Below, piece after piece: positions 25,108 to 33,521 of a DNA stretch of 44,052 nucleotides. Source of the stretch: an uncultured Collinsella sp. (GTDB lineage Bacteria > Actinomycetota > Coriobacteriia > Coriobacteriales > Coriobacteriaceae); NCBI GenBank assembly GCA_900540905.1, contig UQHR01000018.1:1-44052 (forward strand), read 5' to 3'. The first letter of the stretch is position 1; every line of letters begins with the position of its first letter. The notes beneath the pieces are model-generated. The model was not told where the DNA came from, made no database searches, and worked only from the letters and a program-made list of their open reading frames with translations. The translations under genes were made by a program, and so were the position numbers.

Positions 25108-27597
25108 ATGACCGAACACCACGCCATCAGCCGCCGAGCATTTACGTTGGGCCTTGGACTCGCGGCGTTGTCGCCACTTGCAAGCCTGCCCGAAACCGCG
25201 GCATTGGGCATTGGCCCACGAGCGGCATTTGCAGACGACGCTGCCACAGCGTCGGTCAGCCTCAACAATTTCGTCATTCGCCTTCGCCCCGCGGGCTATT
25301 TTCGTACCGCAAGCGTTAACGAAGACGGCAACGTCATCGGCAACGTCTGCCATCTGTTTAATGACGGCACGTCCAGCAAGCTCATCCTTGAGAACGTAAC
25401 GACCAAGAATGACGATACAAACTGGTATGCCATCCGCACCTTGCTCAATTTCGAAGAGCATAAAAAGACGGGCTACAGCATTTGGTCGGTCGATGGCGAC
25501 TCGGACAAAGACGGAAAGGTCATCCACGTATGGAGTGGCGAGCATGACGGCAAGCCCAGTCGCTCTTTTGCGTTCGAGCGTCAATCAAACGGAACCTATA
25601 TCATCCGAGACCGCACGGTCGAGAAAGAAACCGAGAAAAAAGACATTAAGTACCTGGCAATAGAATCGAACGGCGAAGACCAGGACAACAATAAGATCTG
25701 CCATAAGAGTAAGAGCATTCCGTGGGAGCTCGAACTTATCGGTTACGACATGAAAAAGAACGATGCCACGGTTAGCAGCCTCGACTGGATTACGTACAGC
25801 AGCTACGTCGACGGACCATGTTGGATGAAATACGTCGACGACAACAAGTTCCTCGACGAGCTGAGCATCCCGGGCACGCACGATTCGGGCACCTGCAGCG
25901 TGGACAACGACACTGAGCCCCAATCCTCGCAAGTAAAATGCCAGCAGGATTACATTCCCACGCAGCTGCTCGAAGGCATTCGCTATTTTGATATCCGTCT
26001 CGGAAAGGGCGACAACCCTGGCATCGACCATGGGATGTACTACCTGCTCAAAAAAGACGCGTACTTTTTGCATCTTTCCGATGTCATAGGCTACTTCAAA
26101 ACGTTTTTGAACGAAAACCCGACAGAAGCGCTCATCATGCTTGTATCACGAGGCAACGACGAGGCTACCGACGAAAGTGTTACGACGGCTTTCGCCAAGG
26201 TTTTGGACGACAACCCCAAACTGTTCTATACGTCGAGCCGCGTTCCCACACTGGGCGAGGTGCGCGGAAAGATCGTCCTGCTACGTCGATTTGGACTCGA
26301 CGGCGACAGCGTAAGCGGCCACACGTGGGGACTCGACCTCACCGAATGGGATAACAAAATCGCAGTGCACACCGACAGCAGTTCCATGTGCCTCGTCCAA
26401 GACGCGCGGGGCTTTGAAGCCGCGGGGGAAACAGGCGACAAAGAGCCCTATTGCACCAAGGTATACGCCCAGGACAAGTACAAACTCACGGGAACCGACA
26501 AGCTCAGCTGGGTCGATAATGCGCTGAAGGAAACGACCGGGCGCACGCGCAACGAGGTAGATGTCGAGGACGATAACGGGGCCAAGGAGAAAGTCCTGGA
26601 GCGTTGCTGGTCTATCAACTACACCAGCTGCACGGGCTTGTCGCACGGAGGCAATCCTTTTACCTCGGCACGAGTAGTCAACGAGCATCTGTATAAGAGC
26701 CCGTACATCAATCCCAGCGGCATCGAGGATACAAAGTCAGATTACCTCAAGCACATTGGCATCATCGCATCCGACTTTGTTGATGCGGCGCTGGCCCGGA
26801 GCATCTACCAGCGCAATTACGATACGGAGCACAAGCAGACGGCTTCGTACTATCTCCCGTACTATCTCCCGACCCGCATGCGCATGACGTACGGCGACTC
26901 GCTGAGCGATGCCTCATTCCAGGACGGCAAGACCGTTGGCGAGGGTCATTTCCGCCTCGTCGACAGCAGCAACGTACTCAACGTGGCAGCTTCGGGCCAT
27001 GCGTTTGCCATCGAATATGTGGATGTCGACGCCTTGGGCAACGAGACCGTTACGGAGCTGCGGGGCTCCGTGCCCATCGATATCGATCCACGCGCGCTGA
27101 CGCCCCATTTTGAGGGACTCGAAGGCCTTAAGGCCGGCGAAGACGTGCGCGCCAAGATTGCGGCATCACTCGAGGGCAAGCTCGAAACCGATGCCTGCAC
27201 GGCCCAGCTCGAGTTTGTGCACGACGCGAACGGCGCTCCGGGAACGGCGATGGCCGAGGGCGAGGCATTTACCGCGGGAACGTACTGGGTGCGCGTGAAC
27301 GGTCTCTTGGGCGACGCGGCGCAGAGCTACACGCTCGCCAGCGATGGAGCCGCAAGCTTTACCGTAGCGGCCTCGGGCAGTGCAGGCGGCACCGGTAGCG
27401 GCACGGGTTCCAACGCAGACGGCGCCGACAAGAACGGCGGCGGCAACAAGAGCAAGGGCTCGACCGGAAAACTCGCCGACACGGGCGACGGCTCTGGCGT
27501 TGCCGCCGGGCTCGCTGCCGCCGCCGTGGCGACAACGGTAGCCGGCGCGGCGATGCTTGCCAATGACCGCGAAAACGTTGGGGACGACAGCGAATAG
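25108..27597 (+). CDS. Secreted, wall-anchored phosphatidylinositol-specific phospholipase C-like protein
   Basis: The protein has 829 residues. A twin-arginine-like signal (AISRRAFTLGLGLAALSPLA, then AAFADDA) opens it. A ricin-type beta-trefoil-like domain (about 48-212) follows. A PI-PLC X domain (about 235-420) has SIPGTHDSGT with His258, FDIRL at 294-298, and IDHG with His308; these are the two expected catalytic histidines. C-terminal to this are further enzyme segments, an Ig-like region, and a Gly/Asn/Lys-rich spacer. The tail has LADTG, a hydrophobic helix and an acidic-charged end, resembling an LPxTG sorting signal. It should cleave phosphatidylinositol or GPI-type lipids at the cell surface. 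A GGAG-type site precedes ATG 25108. Confidence 0.85.
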   Translation: MTEHHAISRRAFTLGLGLAALSPLASLPETAALGIGPRAAFADDAATASVSLNNFVIRLRPAGYFRTASVNEDGNVIGNVCHLFNDGTSSKLILENVTTKNDDTNWYAIRTLLNFEEHKKTGYSIWSVDGDSDKDGKVIHVWSGEHDGKPSRSFAFERQSNGTYIIRDRTVEKETEKKDIKYLAIESNGEDQDNNKICHKSKSIPWELELIGYDMKKNDATVSSLDWITYSSYVDGPCWMKYVDDNKFLDELSIPGTHDSGTCSVDNDTEPQSSQVKCQQDYIPTQLLEGIRYFDIRLGKGDNPGIDHGMYYLLKKDAYFLHLSDVIGYFKTFLNENPTEALIMLVSRGNDEATDESVTTAFAKVLDDNPKLFYTSSRVPTLGEVRGKIVLLRRFGLDGDSVSGHTWGLDLTEWDNKIAVHTDSSSMCLVQDARGFEAAGETGDKEPYCTKVYAQDKYKLTGTDKLSWVDNALKETTGRTRNEVDVEDDNGAKEKVLERCWSINYTSCTGLSHGGNPFTSARVVNEHLYKSPYINPSGIEDTKSDYLKHIGIIASDFVDAALARSIYQRNYDTEHKQTASYYLPYYLPTRMRMTYGDSLSDASFQDGKTVGEGHFRLVDSSNVLNVAASGHAFAIEYVDVDALGNETVTELRGSVPIDIDPRALTPHFEGLEGLKAGEDVRAKIAASLEGKLETDACTAQLEFVHDANGAPGTAMAEGEAFTAGTYWVRVNGLLGDAAQSYTLASDGAASFTVAASGSAGGTGSGTGSNADGADKNGGGNKSKGSTGKLADTGDGSGVAAGLAAAAVATTVAGAAMLANDRENVGDDSE

Positions 27598-27633
27598 GCA
27601 AGCCCGCCTTTTAGACACATCGACTCAATTGGG

Positions 27634-27667
27634 GGGCGCAGAATACCGTTCTGCGCCCCGATTTTTA
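27634..27667 (+). terminator. Rho-independent terminator
   Basis: GGGGCGCAGAA (27634-27644) pairs with TTCTGCGCCCC (27650-27660), followed by GATTTTT. It ends the PI-PLC gene. Confidence 0.93.
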
Positions 27668-27691
27668 CCTTAGCCCGAACACCGTTATCGG

Positions 27692-27961
27692 CTACATCAC
27701 CATGTTCAGCGCATTCACGAACTCCTGAGCTTGGGAGCGGCTGCTCAGACTAAAGACACAGGCAGTCAACAGCCTGTTACGTAGGAAAACGTCGCGGCCC
27801 TTGATCCTGCTGACCCCCGTAATGTCCTTAAGATAAACAATCTCGGTGTGCTTGCCACCAAAAGTGCCCTTCTTGAGCACCTCGATGCGGTTAGGGTAGA
27901 TCTTGACGTCTTTAAACCTACCCGAACCTTTGTCCTGGAACAGCAGCGTGTTGTTGTCCAT
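27692..27961 (-). CDS. Small PH-like domain protein
   Basis: This 89-residue protein (MDNNTLLFQDKGSGRFKDVK) has alternating beta-strands ending in a helix (SQAQEFVNALNMV). The pattern (IYPNRIEVLKKGTFGGKHTEIVY, then a helix ending in a hydrophobic tail) resembles bacterial PH-like / DUF4429-type domains, as far as can be judged by eye. ATG 27961 is chosen for GGGAG 8 bases upstream. A GTG at 28006 opens a longer frame without a ribosome-binding site. It is divergent from the nuclease gene at 28130. Confidence 0.6.
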   Translation of the reverse strand: MDNNTLLFQDKGSGRFKDVKIYPNRIEVLKKGTFGGKHTEIVYLKDITGVSRIKGRDVFLRNRLLTACVFSLSSRSQAQEFVNALNMVM

Positions 27962-28129
27962 ACGCGTCACTCCCGCGGGGTTCGCTAAAACTGCCTCTAT
28001 GGTCACATTTTAACCACCGCAAGGCTCCCATGCGAAGGTGCCAGACAACATAGCAATTCGTGTCCGCGCGAGGCTTTAAACTAAATGCGTTAAAGATGCA
28101 TTCCACAAGAGGAAAGTGGGGCGACAGTG

Positions 28130-29179
28130 ATGGGTGAACTAGTAAACCGTGGAGAATCGGCAATCGTGCCCGAAGGTTTTTACAAGCAGGTCTCCTCGAT
28201 TCTCAACGCCGCTCGCGACAAGGCCTATACCGCCGTTAACTTTGCGATGGTTGAGGCATATTGGGAGATCGGCAAGAGTATTGTTGATGAACAGGGCGGA
28301 GAGGAGCGCGCCAAGTATGGCGATGCACTGATCGACGAACTTGCCGTTAGATTGACTAAGGATTTTGGCAGAGGCTTCAACGCCAGAAGCTTAAGATACA
28401 TGCGTCAGTTTTATCTTGCGTTCCCAATCCGGAACGCGCTGCGTTCCGAATTGAATTGGACACATTACCGCAGGTTATCGCGTATAACCGACCCTGATGC
28501 TCGAACATGGTACATGAACGAATGCGCCGATTCTCGTTGGAGCACGCGTCAGCTCGAACGCCAGATCAACACCATGTTCCGCGAGCGCCTACTTGCCAGC
28601 AAGGACAAGGAGGCCGTCACCCAGGAAATCCAAAAGAGCGCCCCGGCTCGTCGCCCCGAGGATATCATCCGCGACCCATATGTACTGGAGTTTTTAGGTT
28701 TCTCGGACGATGCTGCGTTTCGCGAGAGCGATCTAGAGCAGGCGCTCATCACGCATCTTCAGAAGTTCCTGCTGGAGCTTGGCCGTGGCTTCGCTTTCGA
28801 GGCGCGCCAAAAGCGCATCACCTTTGATGGGCGCCATTTCTATATTGACCTTGTTTTTTACAACTATCTGATGCGCTGCTTCGTGCTCATCGACCTTAAG
28901 ACGGACGACCTTACGCATCAGGACCTGGGCCAGATGCAAATGTATGTGAACTACTACACGCGCGAGCTCATGAACGAAGGCGACAATCCGCCCATAGGCA
29001 TCGTGCTCTGCGCGGACAAAAGCGATTCGATTGTCGAGTACACGCTGCCCGAAGACAACGACCAAGTGTTTGCCGCCAAATACCTGCCGTATCTTCCAAG
29101 CAAGGAAGAGCTGGCGCGCGAGCTGAGTGCCGAGTACCGCGCCATCAACGAAGCGACCAATGGCGAAACGCAAGGGTAG
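28130..29179 (+). CDS. DUF1016/YhcG family PDDEXK nuclease
   Basis: This 349-residue protein has an N-terminal DUF1016 helical domain (AYWEIGKSIVDEQ, FGRGFNARSLRYMRQFYLAF, LNWTHYRRLSRI) and a C-terminal PDDEXK endonuclease domain. The nuclease domain includes FYIDLVFYNYLMRCFVLIDLKT (catalytic Asp and Asp-x-Lys) and QMQMYVNYYTREL. Relatives are often found with type I restriction systems or in defence islands. Here no hsd genes are adjacent, so it is an orphan. The local DNA (about 28080-28500) is more AT-rich than neighbours, which fits horizontal acquisition. ATG 28130 is preferred to GTG 28127. Confidence 0.88.
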   Translation: MGELVNRGESAIVPEGFYKQVSSILNAARDKAYTAVNFAMVEAYWEIGKSIVDEQGGEERAKYGDALIDELAVRLTKDFGRGFNARSLRYMRQFYLAFPIRNALRSELNWTHYRRLSRITDPDARTWYMNECADSRWSTRQLERQINTMFRERLLASKDKEAVTQEIQKSAPARRPEDIIRDPYVLEFLGFSDDAAFRESDLEQALITHLQKFLLELGRGFAFEARQKRITFDGRHFYIDLVFYNYLMRCFVLIDLKTDDLTHQDLGQMQMYVNYYTRELMNEGDNPPIGIVLCADKSDSIVEYTLPEDNDQVFAAKYLPYLPSKEELARELSAEYRAINEATNGETQG

Positions 29180-29356
29180 CAGCACGTTGCGACCGAAGCC
29201 ACCGCAGCCGTCGCAGGCGCACTCGCGGTTGCGACGCACGCTACGAAACAATACCGGTCATGGACGCCGGCAACGACATTCTAGCCGTGGCTGGCGAGCG
29301 TGACCTGACAGGCAAAGACGCGGCCTTCGTCTGATGTGGGTCCATTGGCTGCCACA
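29180..29356. other. Non-coding stretch after the nuclease gene
   Basis: No gene is supported here. A 24-codon open stretch from 29260 to 29334 (containing AGNDILAVAGERDLTGKDAA) reads like the end of a real protein but has no upstream frame. It may be a remnant of a deleted gene. Confidence 0.3.
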
Positions 29357-29384
29357 GAAAAGGGCCGGTTGCAGCCGGCCCTTT
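29357..29384 (-). terminator. Rho-independent terminator
   Basis: On minus, 29384-29375 pairs with 29368-29359 (10 perfect pairs) and TTTTCTG follows. It closes any minus-strand transcript from the zinc-ribbon gene or the structured region just upstream. Confidence 0.75.
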
Positions 29385-29400
29385 AGACGATAATACCTGC

Positions 29401-29588
29401 GTTGCCCGCGCTTCCGAAGTGTGACTAGCTGAGGAGCGGGTTCCGCGGCACAACCTGATTTTACCCAGTGAGGAGGCTCTTTTGCAGCCGCTCCACTGTT
29501 TATTTACATCTGGCACCCTCAAACAATCAGACGGCAGCCCGCACTCCTGAGAGCTGCCCCGCACCCCCGGCCATCACCTTACGGCAAC
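29401..29588. ncRNA. Possible rod-like structured RNA (low confidence)
   Basis: The 188 bases can fold as a long rod. GTTGCC 29401-29406 pairs with GGCAAC 29583-29588, and 29417-29424 pairs with 29574-29580 with one bulge. An 11/11 internal bubble leads to GCGGG/CCCGC (29436-29440 with 29558-29562), then CTGATT/AATCAG (29455-29460 with 29525-29530). An apical hairpin (29466-29498) and a side hairpin (29533-29558, overlapping slightly) complete it. Length and central bubble recall 6S RNA. Such folds also arise by chance, and strand is not determined. On minus a terminator follows at 29384. Confidence 0.25.
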
Positions 29589-29596
29589 AACCGGTG

Positions 29597-30940
29597 CTAC
29601 TCCCCTACTTCCCAAATAGCGCACCCAGCAGACCGCGGCGTTTGGGCTTCTCCTCTCGGTAGGAACCCGACGGCGGCTGCAACCTGGCGCGGTTGCTCGC
29701 CGCCTCCACGACGCACGATCTGGTACAGGAAGGGCGATTTAACGTATTTGACCTCGACGGGCGTGGCGTGCACGGTGCTCTCGCCGGACAGATGCAGGCT
29801 CGGGCTGAGCGACGCCACGATATGCGTTTCGCGCTTGTCGCTAAACACCACCGCGGCCGCGCGGCCCGTCTGGCCGTTTACGGCAATGCGCACCTGCTCG
29901 CCATCGCGGCCGTCTGTCGCCGGACGATCGACAAAGTAGACCGGCACCATCACCAGGCCGTCCTTATGTTTGCGGGCCTTGCGCGCCCACATGCGAATGC
30001 TCTTTTTATTGAGCCCCAGTACAGCCTCGGCGTCGTTGCCCGCAACGTCGAGCGCCATCTTATCAATGACCACCTGGTCCTTGGTAGACGCATCGACTGA
30101 GACAACGCGAAAGTCACCTTCCTGCATGGCGGGATCGAACGGACCGACCTTGGCAAAGTCCCACGGCTCCAAAATGCCCATGAGGCGAACGTCCAGATAG
30201 TTTGCCCTGGGGTATGCCCAGTCGAGCACCTCGTAGTACACCAAGGCCTCCTTGCTCAGGCCCTTGCCCGGGAAGCTCGCCATCATGCGCAAGTCCGCCA
30301 GCGCCATGGGGAAATAGAAGAGCATCATGTCGTTTTGGATCGCGTCTTCCACGTCGTGCCCGGCAAAGGCATCCGGATACTGGCGCACCAGCTGCAGCGC
30401 GTTGGCACGTGCCTGCTGCGGCGAGATTTCGCAGGGAATACCCTGCTCGGGCACATACTCCGCACCAACGCCCATGGTCAGGCGCTTGCTAAACGTCCCC
30501 GGCTTGAGCAGGTCCGCAATGCCAATCTTATTGCCGCAGGACGGGCACTCAAACACACGCTGCGTTGACTCGCCCTCAAAGGACGCTCCGCAGAAGGGGC
30601 AAGGAATGCTCACATGCGTGGCCTCTTGGAACTCCTGCGCCGTGCTGCGATCCTCCCACAGCAGATGTTCCAGGACCGACTGATTGCGCCAGTGCGAATT
30701 GAAGAAATACCAGTCCGGGTCCTCCGGGCGCTCGAGTTGCGACACATGCGTGAGCTTGAGCAGTCCATCCACCACCGTCAGCGGCGTATGGCGAATGCCC
30801 AGGGCGCTCTTGGGCTCCCCCGCATCAGCCTGCCACGGAACGACCGTGCCGCAATAAGCGCACTCAAAGCTGCGCTTAGCTTGGTGCGAGTACATAGGGC
30901 CGCCGCAGTTTTGACATTTAATGGCAAACATCTCGTCCAT
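29597..30940 (-). CDS. Double zinc-ribbon protein of unknown function
   Basis: This 447-residue protein starts MDEMFAIKCQNCGGPMYS. It has two TFIIB-like zinc ribbons: CQNCG...CAYCG near the N terminus and CPFCG...CPSCG around residues 115-140. The remaining 300 residues show no motif I can name (WYFFNSHWRNQS, YYEVLDWAYPRANYLDVRLMG, NKKSIRMWARKARKHKDGLV). No membrane helix or signal is visible, so it is probably cytoplasmic. ATG 30940 is chosen with AAGGAAG about 8 bases upstream. It is divergent from the CDF transporter. Confidence 0.8.
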   Translation of the reverse strand: MDEMFAIKCQNCGGPMYSHQAKRSFECAYCGTVVPWQADAGEPKSALGIRHTPLTVVDGLLKLTHVSQLERPEDPDWYFFNSHWRNQSVLEHLLWEDRSTAQEFQEATHVSIPCPFCGASFEGESTQRVFECPSCGNKIGIADLLKPGTFSKRLTMGVGAEYVPEQGIPCEISPQQARANALQLVRQYPDAFAGHDVEDAIQNDMMLFYFPMALADLRMMASFPGKGLSKEALVYYEVLDWAYPRANYLDVRLMGILEPWDFAKVGPFDPAMQEGDFRVVSVDASTKDQVVIDKMALDVAGNDAEAVLGLNKKSIRMWARKARKHKDGLVMVPVYFVDRPATDGRDGEQVRIAVNGQTGRAAAVVFSDKRETHIVASLSPSLHLSGESTVHATPVEVKYVKSPFLYQIVRRGGGEQPRQVAAAVGFLPRGEAQTPRSAGCAIWEVGE

Positions 30941-31158
30941 GGAAACGTCTTCCTTTGCACAGGGGCTGTCGACATTAAGTATGTCGAGCAAGCAGGCACA
31001 TGCCCATACCCATGTGGCCCAAAATGGACCACCCAGGCAGACGAGAAGGCTCGCTCGTTAGCACCGGCAGACTATTGCTGCATTTTCTGAGCATCGGTGA
31101 ACGGCGCCCCCGCACGAGCTACACTATCCCCTTAAACATGATTGTGAGGACGACCGCT

Positions 31159-32340
31159 ATGCTATTTGTAAATCGGCTGGTACATACGCTTGTTCCCGGC
31201 AGCGAGGGCGAGCCGGTCGATGCATCTTGCCGCACCAACGCGGGCTTTGCCGCAAGCCTCATCTGCATTGGCCTCAACATCACCCTGTGCCTGGCCAAGG
31301 GCATCGCGGGCCTGCTCGCCGGCTCCGTCTCCCTCATCGCCGACGCTTTCAACAACCTCTCCGATGCCTCGAGCAACATCGTGAGCCTGCTCGGGTTCCG
31401 CCTTGCCAGCCGCCCGGCAGACGAAGGCCACCCCTATGGTCACGGCCGCTATGAGTACCTAGCCGGCCTGTTCGTCGCCGTCCTGGTCTGCGCCGTCGGC
31501 ATCAACCTGATCCTCGAGTCGGTCACCAAGATCATCAAGCCTTCCCCCACCGCTTACACGTTCATTTCCCTTGCGGCACTGGCTACGTCCATGCTCGTAA
31601 AGCTCTGGATGGCCGCGTTCAACCGCACGCTGGGCGACCGCATCGACTCGGAGACGCTCATCGCCACAGCACAGGACTCCAAAAACGACGTCATCACCTC
31701 GGGCTCGGTCTTGGTGGCGGCGCTTATTTCGCAGACGACCGGCTTTGACCTCGATGGCTGGGCAGGCCTGGGTGTGGGCATCTTCATCTGCATCAGCGGC
31801 ATGGGCCTAGTGCGCGACGCCATCAGCCCGTTGCTGGGGCAAGCGCCCGACCCCAAGCTCGTCCAGGCAATCCGCGATAAGATCATGTCCTATCCGCAGG
31901 TCTTGGGCACACACGACCTGATGGTGCACGATTACGGCCCCGGTCGTCAGTTTGCCAGCGCCCACGTGGAGATGCCCGGAGAGGGCGACGCATTTGAGCA
32001 CCACGAGATTTTGGACACCATCGAGCACGACATCAAGCGCCAAATGGGCATCGATATCACGCTGCACTGCGACCCCATCGCCACCACCGGCGACGACCTG
32101 CGCGGCTGGGTCAAGCGCGGCGTCATGCAGATCGATCCCGCGCTCTCCATCCACGACCTGCACGAGCACGACGGGTTTGTTTCGTTTGACCTGGTGCGTC
32201 CCGACGGCTTTGACATATCCGACGAGGAGCTGCTGGAGCTCGTCACGCGCATCGTGCACGAGCGCCGGCCCGACGTCTCGTGCGTCGTCACGTTTGATTC
32301 GGGCTTTAGCTCGCCCGAGCGTCCGGCCGAGCAGTTGTAG
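31159..32340 (+). CDS. Cation diffusion facilitator family metal transporter
   Basis: This 393-residue CDF/ZnT-type protein exports divalent cations in exchange for protons. It has six membrane helices. Metal-site motifs are SLIADAFNNLSDASSN (DxxxD in helix 2), HPYGHGRYEYLAG, and AQDSKNDVITS (DxxxD in helix 5). A C-terminal cytoplasmic dimerisation domain with His-rich SIHDLHEHDGF follows. The tail is longer than in minimal CDFs. GTGAGGA lies 8 bases before ATG 31159; ATG 31138 is an alternative. The metal (Zn, Mn, Fe or Co) cannot be told from the sequence. Confidence 0.92.
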   Translation: MLFVNRLVHTLVPGSEGEPVDASCRTNAGFAASLICIGLNITLCLAKGIAGLLAGSVSLIADAFNNLSDASSNIVSLLGFRLASRPADEGHPYGHGRYEYLAGLFVAVLVCAVGINLILESVTKIIKPSPTAYTFISLAALATSMLVKLWMAAFNRTLGDRIDSETLIATAQDSKNDVITSGSVLVAALISQTTGFDLDGWAGLGVGIFICISGMGLVRDAISPLLGQAPDPKLVQAIRDKIMSYPQVLGTHDLMVHDYGPGRQFASAHVEMPGEGDAFEHHEILDTIEHDIKRQMGIDITLHCDPIATTGDDLRGWVKRGVMQIDPALSIHDLHEHDGFVSFDLVRPDGFDISDEELLELVTRIVHERRPDVSCVVTFDSGFSSPERPAEQL

Positions 32341-32352
32341 CCTGCTTAACAG

Positions 32353-33342
32353 CTAGTTTCCCTGCGCGCCCGAGATGCCGTTTTGCAGGGCGTTCCAGGC
32401 ATCCGTCGCCATGTCGCCCAAGTTCTGCGCGGTATCGCCCAAGTTTTGTGCCGTATCGCCCAGCTCTTGCGCCTTGTCTCCCAACTCCTGTGCCTTATTG
32501 CTCAAGTCCTCCAGCGTATTGGAGCTCGAGCTGTCGGTACCGCTTTGGCCGTCGGACGAGTTGCCCGAGCTGTTCTTGTGCGTGAGCTGAATTTCGAGGT
32601 TGCCGCTGTCGTTATAGTAGGCAGAAGTAACGACCCAGTTGGCATCGACGACGGGCGTTGAGCCATCATCAGTCAGGACCACGGCATTCGAAAGATCGGC
32701 GCCGCGCGACTTGAGGATCTTCTTGGCGTTGGACCAGTACTGCCCCGGGATATCACTCAGATCGACGGTGCTAGACGAGGCGGACTCGGTTTGCTCGGCA
32801 GTGGTATCGGCCGTTGAACTCCCTCGCTTGTTGAGCATGCCCGACACGATGGCAAACACAACCGACAGCGCAAAGAAGATTGCCAGCACGATGAGGATCT
32901 TCTTGATCACGCTCGACGAACGCGACGGCTTCTTCTCCTCGTCCTCGCCATATTGCGGAATCGACTTGGGGTACTCGCGATACGGCTCGCGCGACTCGTA
33001 GCGAGGCTGCGCCGTGCGAGGCATATACGTCGTCTGCTGAGGCTGCGGAATGGGATTCTGCGGCAGGTCATCATAGGGATTCGGCGTCGAGGCAGCATAA
33101 GAATCCTGCGGCGCGTAATCAAACGGATCCGGGGCTGCGTTGCCATAGGGGCCTTGCGAAGATGCAGCGTAAGAATCCTGCGCCGTGTCGCCATAGCCCA
33201 TAACCCGGGTGGGCTCGGCAGAAGGCTGCGTCGCGGCGGGGTCGGTATAACCGGGGTTGGGAACAACGCGGGTCGCATCGGCGCTATCGCCAACCTGCGC
33301 GGAACCGTAGCCGCCCATCACGGTTGTCTTGTCCTGATCCAT
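32353..33342 (-). CDS. Single-span membrane protein with heptad repeats
   Basis: This 329-residue protein has a Pro/Gln/Tyr-rich N-terminal cytoplasmic tail (about 1-140) with imperfect repeats such as DSYAAS. It has one membrane helix (about 147-168, ILIVLAIFFALSVVFAIVSG), an extracellular domain (LSDIPGQYWSNAKKILKSRG, VDANWVVTSAYYNDSGNLEI), and a C-terminal run of 7-residue repeats of the form AQxLGDx. The repeats probably form a helix. The YWSNAKKILKSRG segment is faintly PASTA-like. AAGGAAT precedes ATG 33342. No function is recognised; the layout resembles regulatory or adhesion-type membrane proteins of Coriobacteria. Confidence 0.75.
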   Translation of the reverse strand: MDQDKTTVMGGYGSAQVGDSADATRVVPNPGYTDPAATQPSAEPTRVMGYGDTAQDSYAASSQGPYGNAAPDPFDYAPQDSYAASTPNPYDDLPQNPIPQPQQTTYMPRTAQPRYESREPYREYPKSIPQYGEDEEKKPSRSSSVIKKILIVLAIFFALSVVFAIVSGMLNKRGSSTADTTAEQTESASSSTVDLSDIPGQYWSNAKKILKSRGADLSNAVVLTDDGSTPVVDANWVVTSAYYNDSGNLEIQLTHKNSSGNSSDGQSGTDSSSSNTLEDLSNKAQELGDKAQELGDTAQNLGDTAQNLGDMATDAWNALQNGISGAQGN

Positions 33343-33460
33343 GCAACGATTCCTTTCCGTCGCGCGTGAGCCTCAAGCTATCCATGCATTCTACCCGCGC
33401 AAAAGCCTATGACGGGCAGAGTCCGTCGGTATCTACAAGACATGCGCGGGCCTAAGGATC

Positions 33461-33496
33461 AAAAAGCCCCGCCGTGCCTTGTGGGCGCGGCGGGGC
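33461..33496 (-). terminator. Rho-independent terminator of fhs
   Basis: On minus, GCCCCGCCG (33496-33488) pairs with CGGCGGGGC (33474-33466), and TTTTT follows (33465-33461). It sits 26 bases past the fhs stop. Confidence 0.9.
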
Positions 33497-33521
33497 GGGC
33501 TAGCAGCTATGGACAGCAGGC

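Noticed and set aside
26849..26872. 12-base tandem duplication in the PI-PLC gene (YYLP repeated)
   Set aside because: It keeps the frame and is a minor in-gene duplication with no evident consequence.
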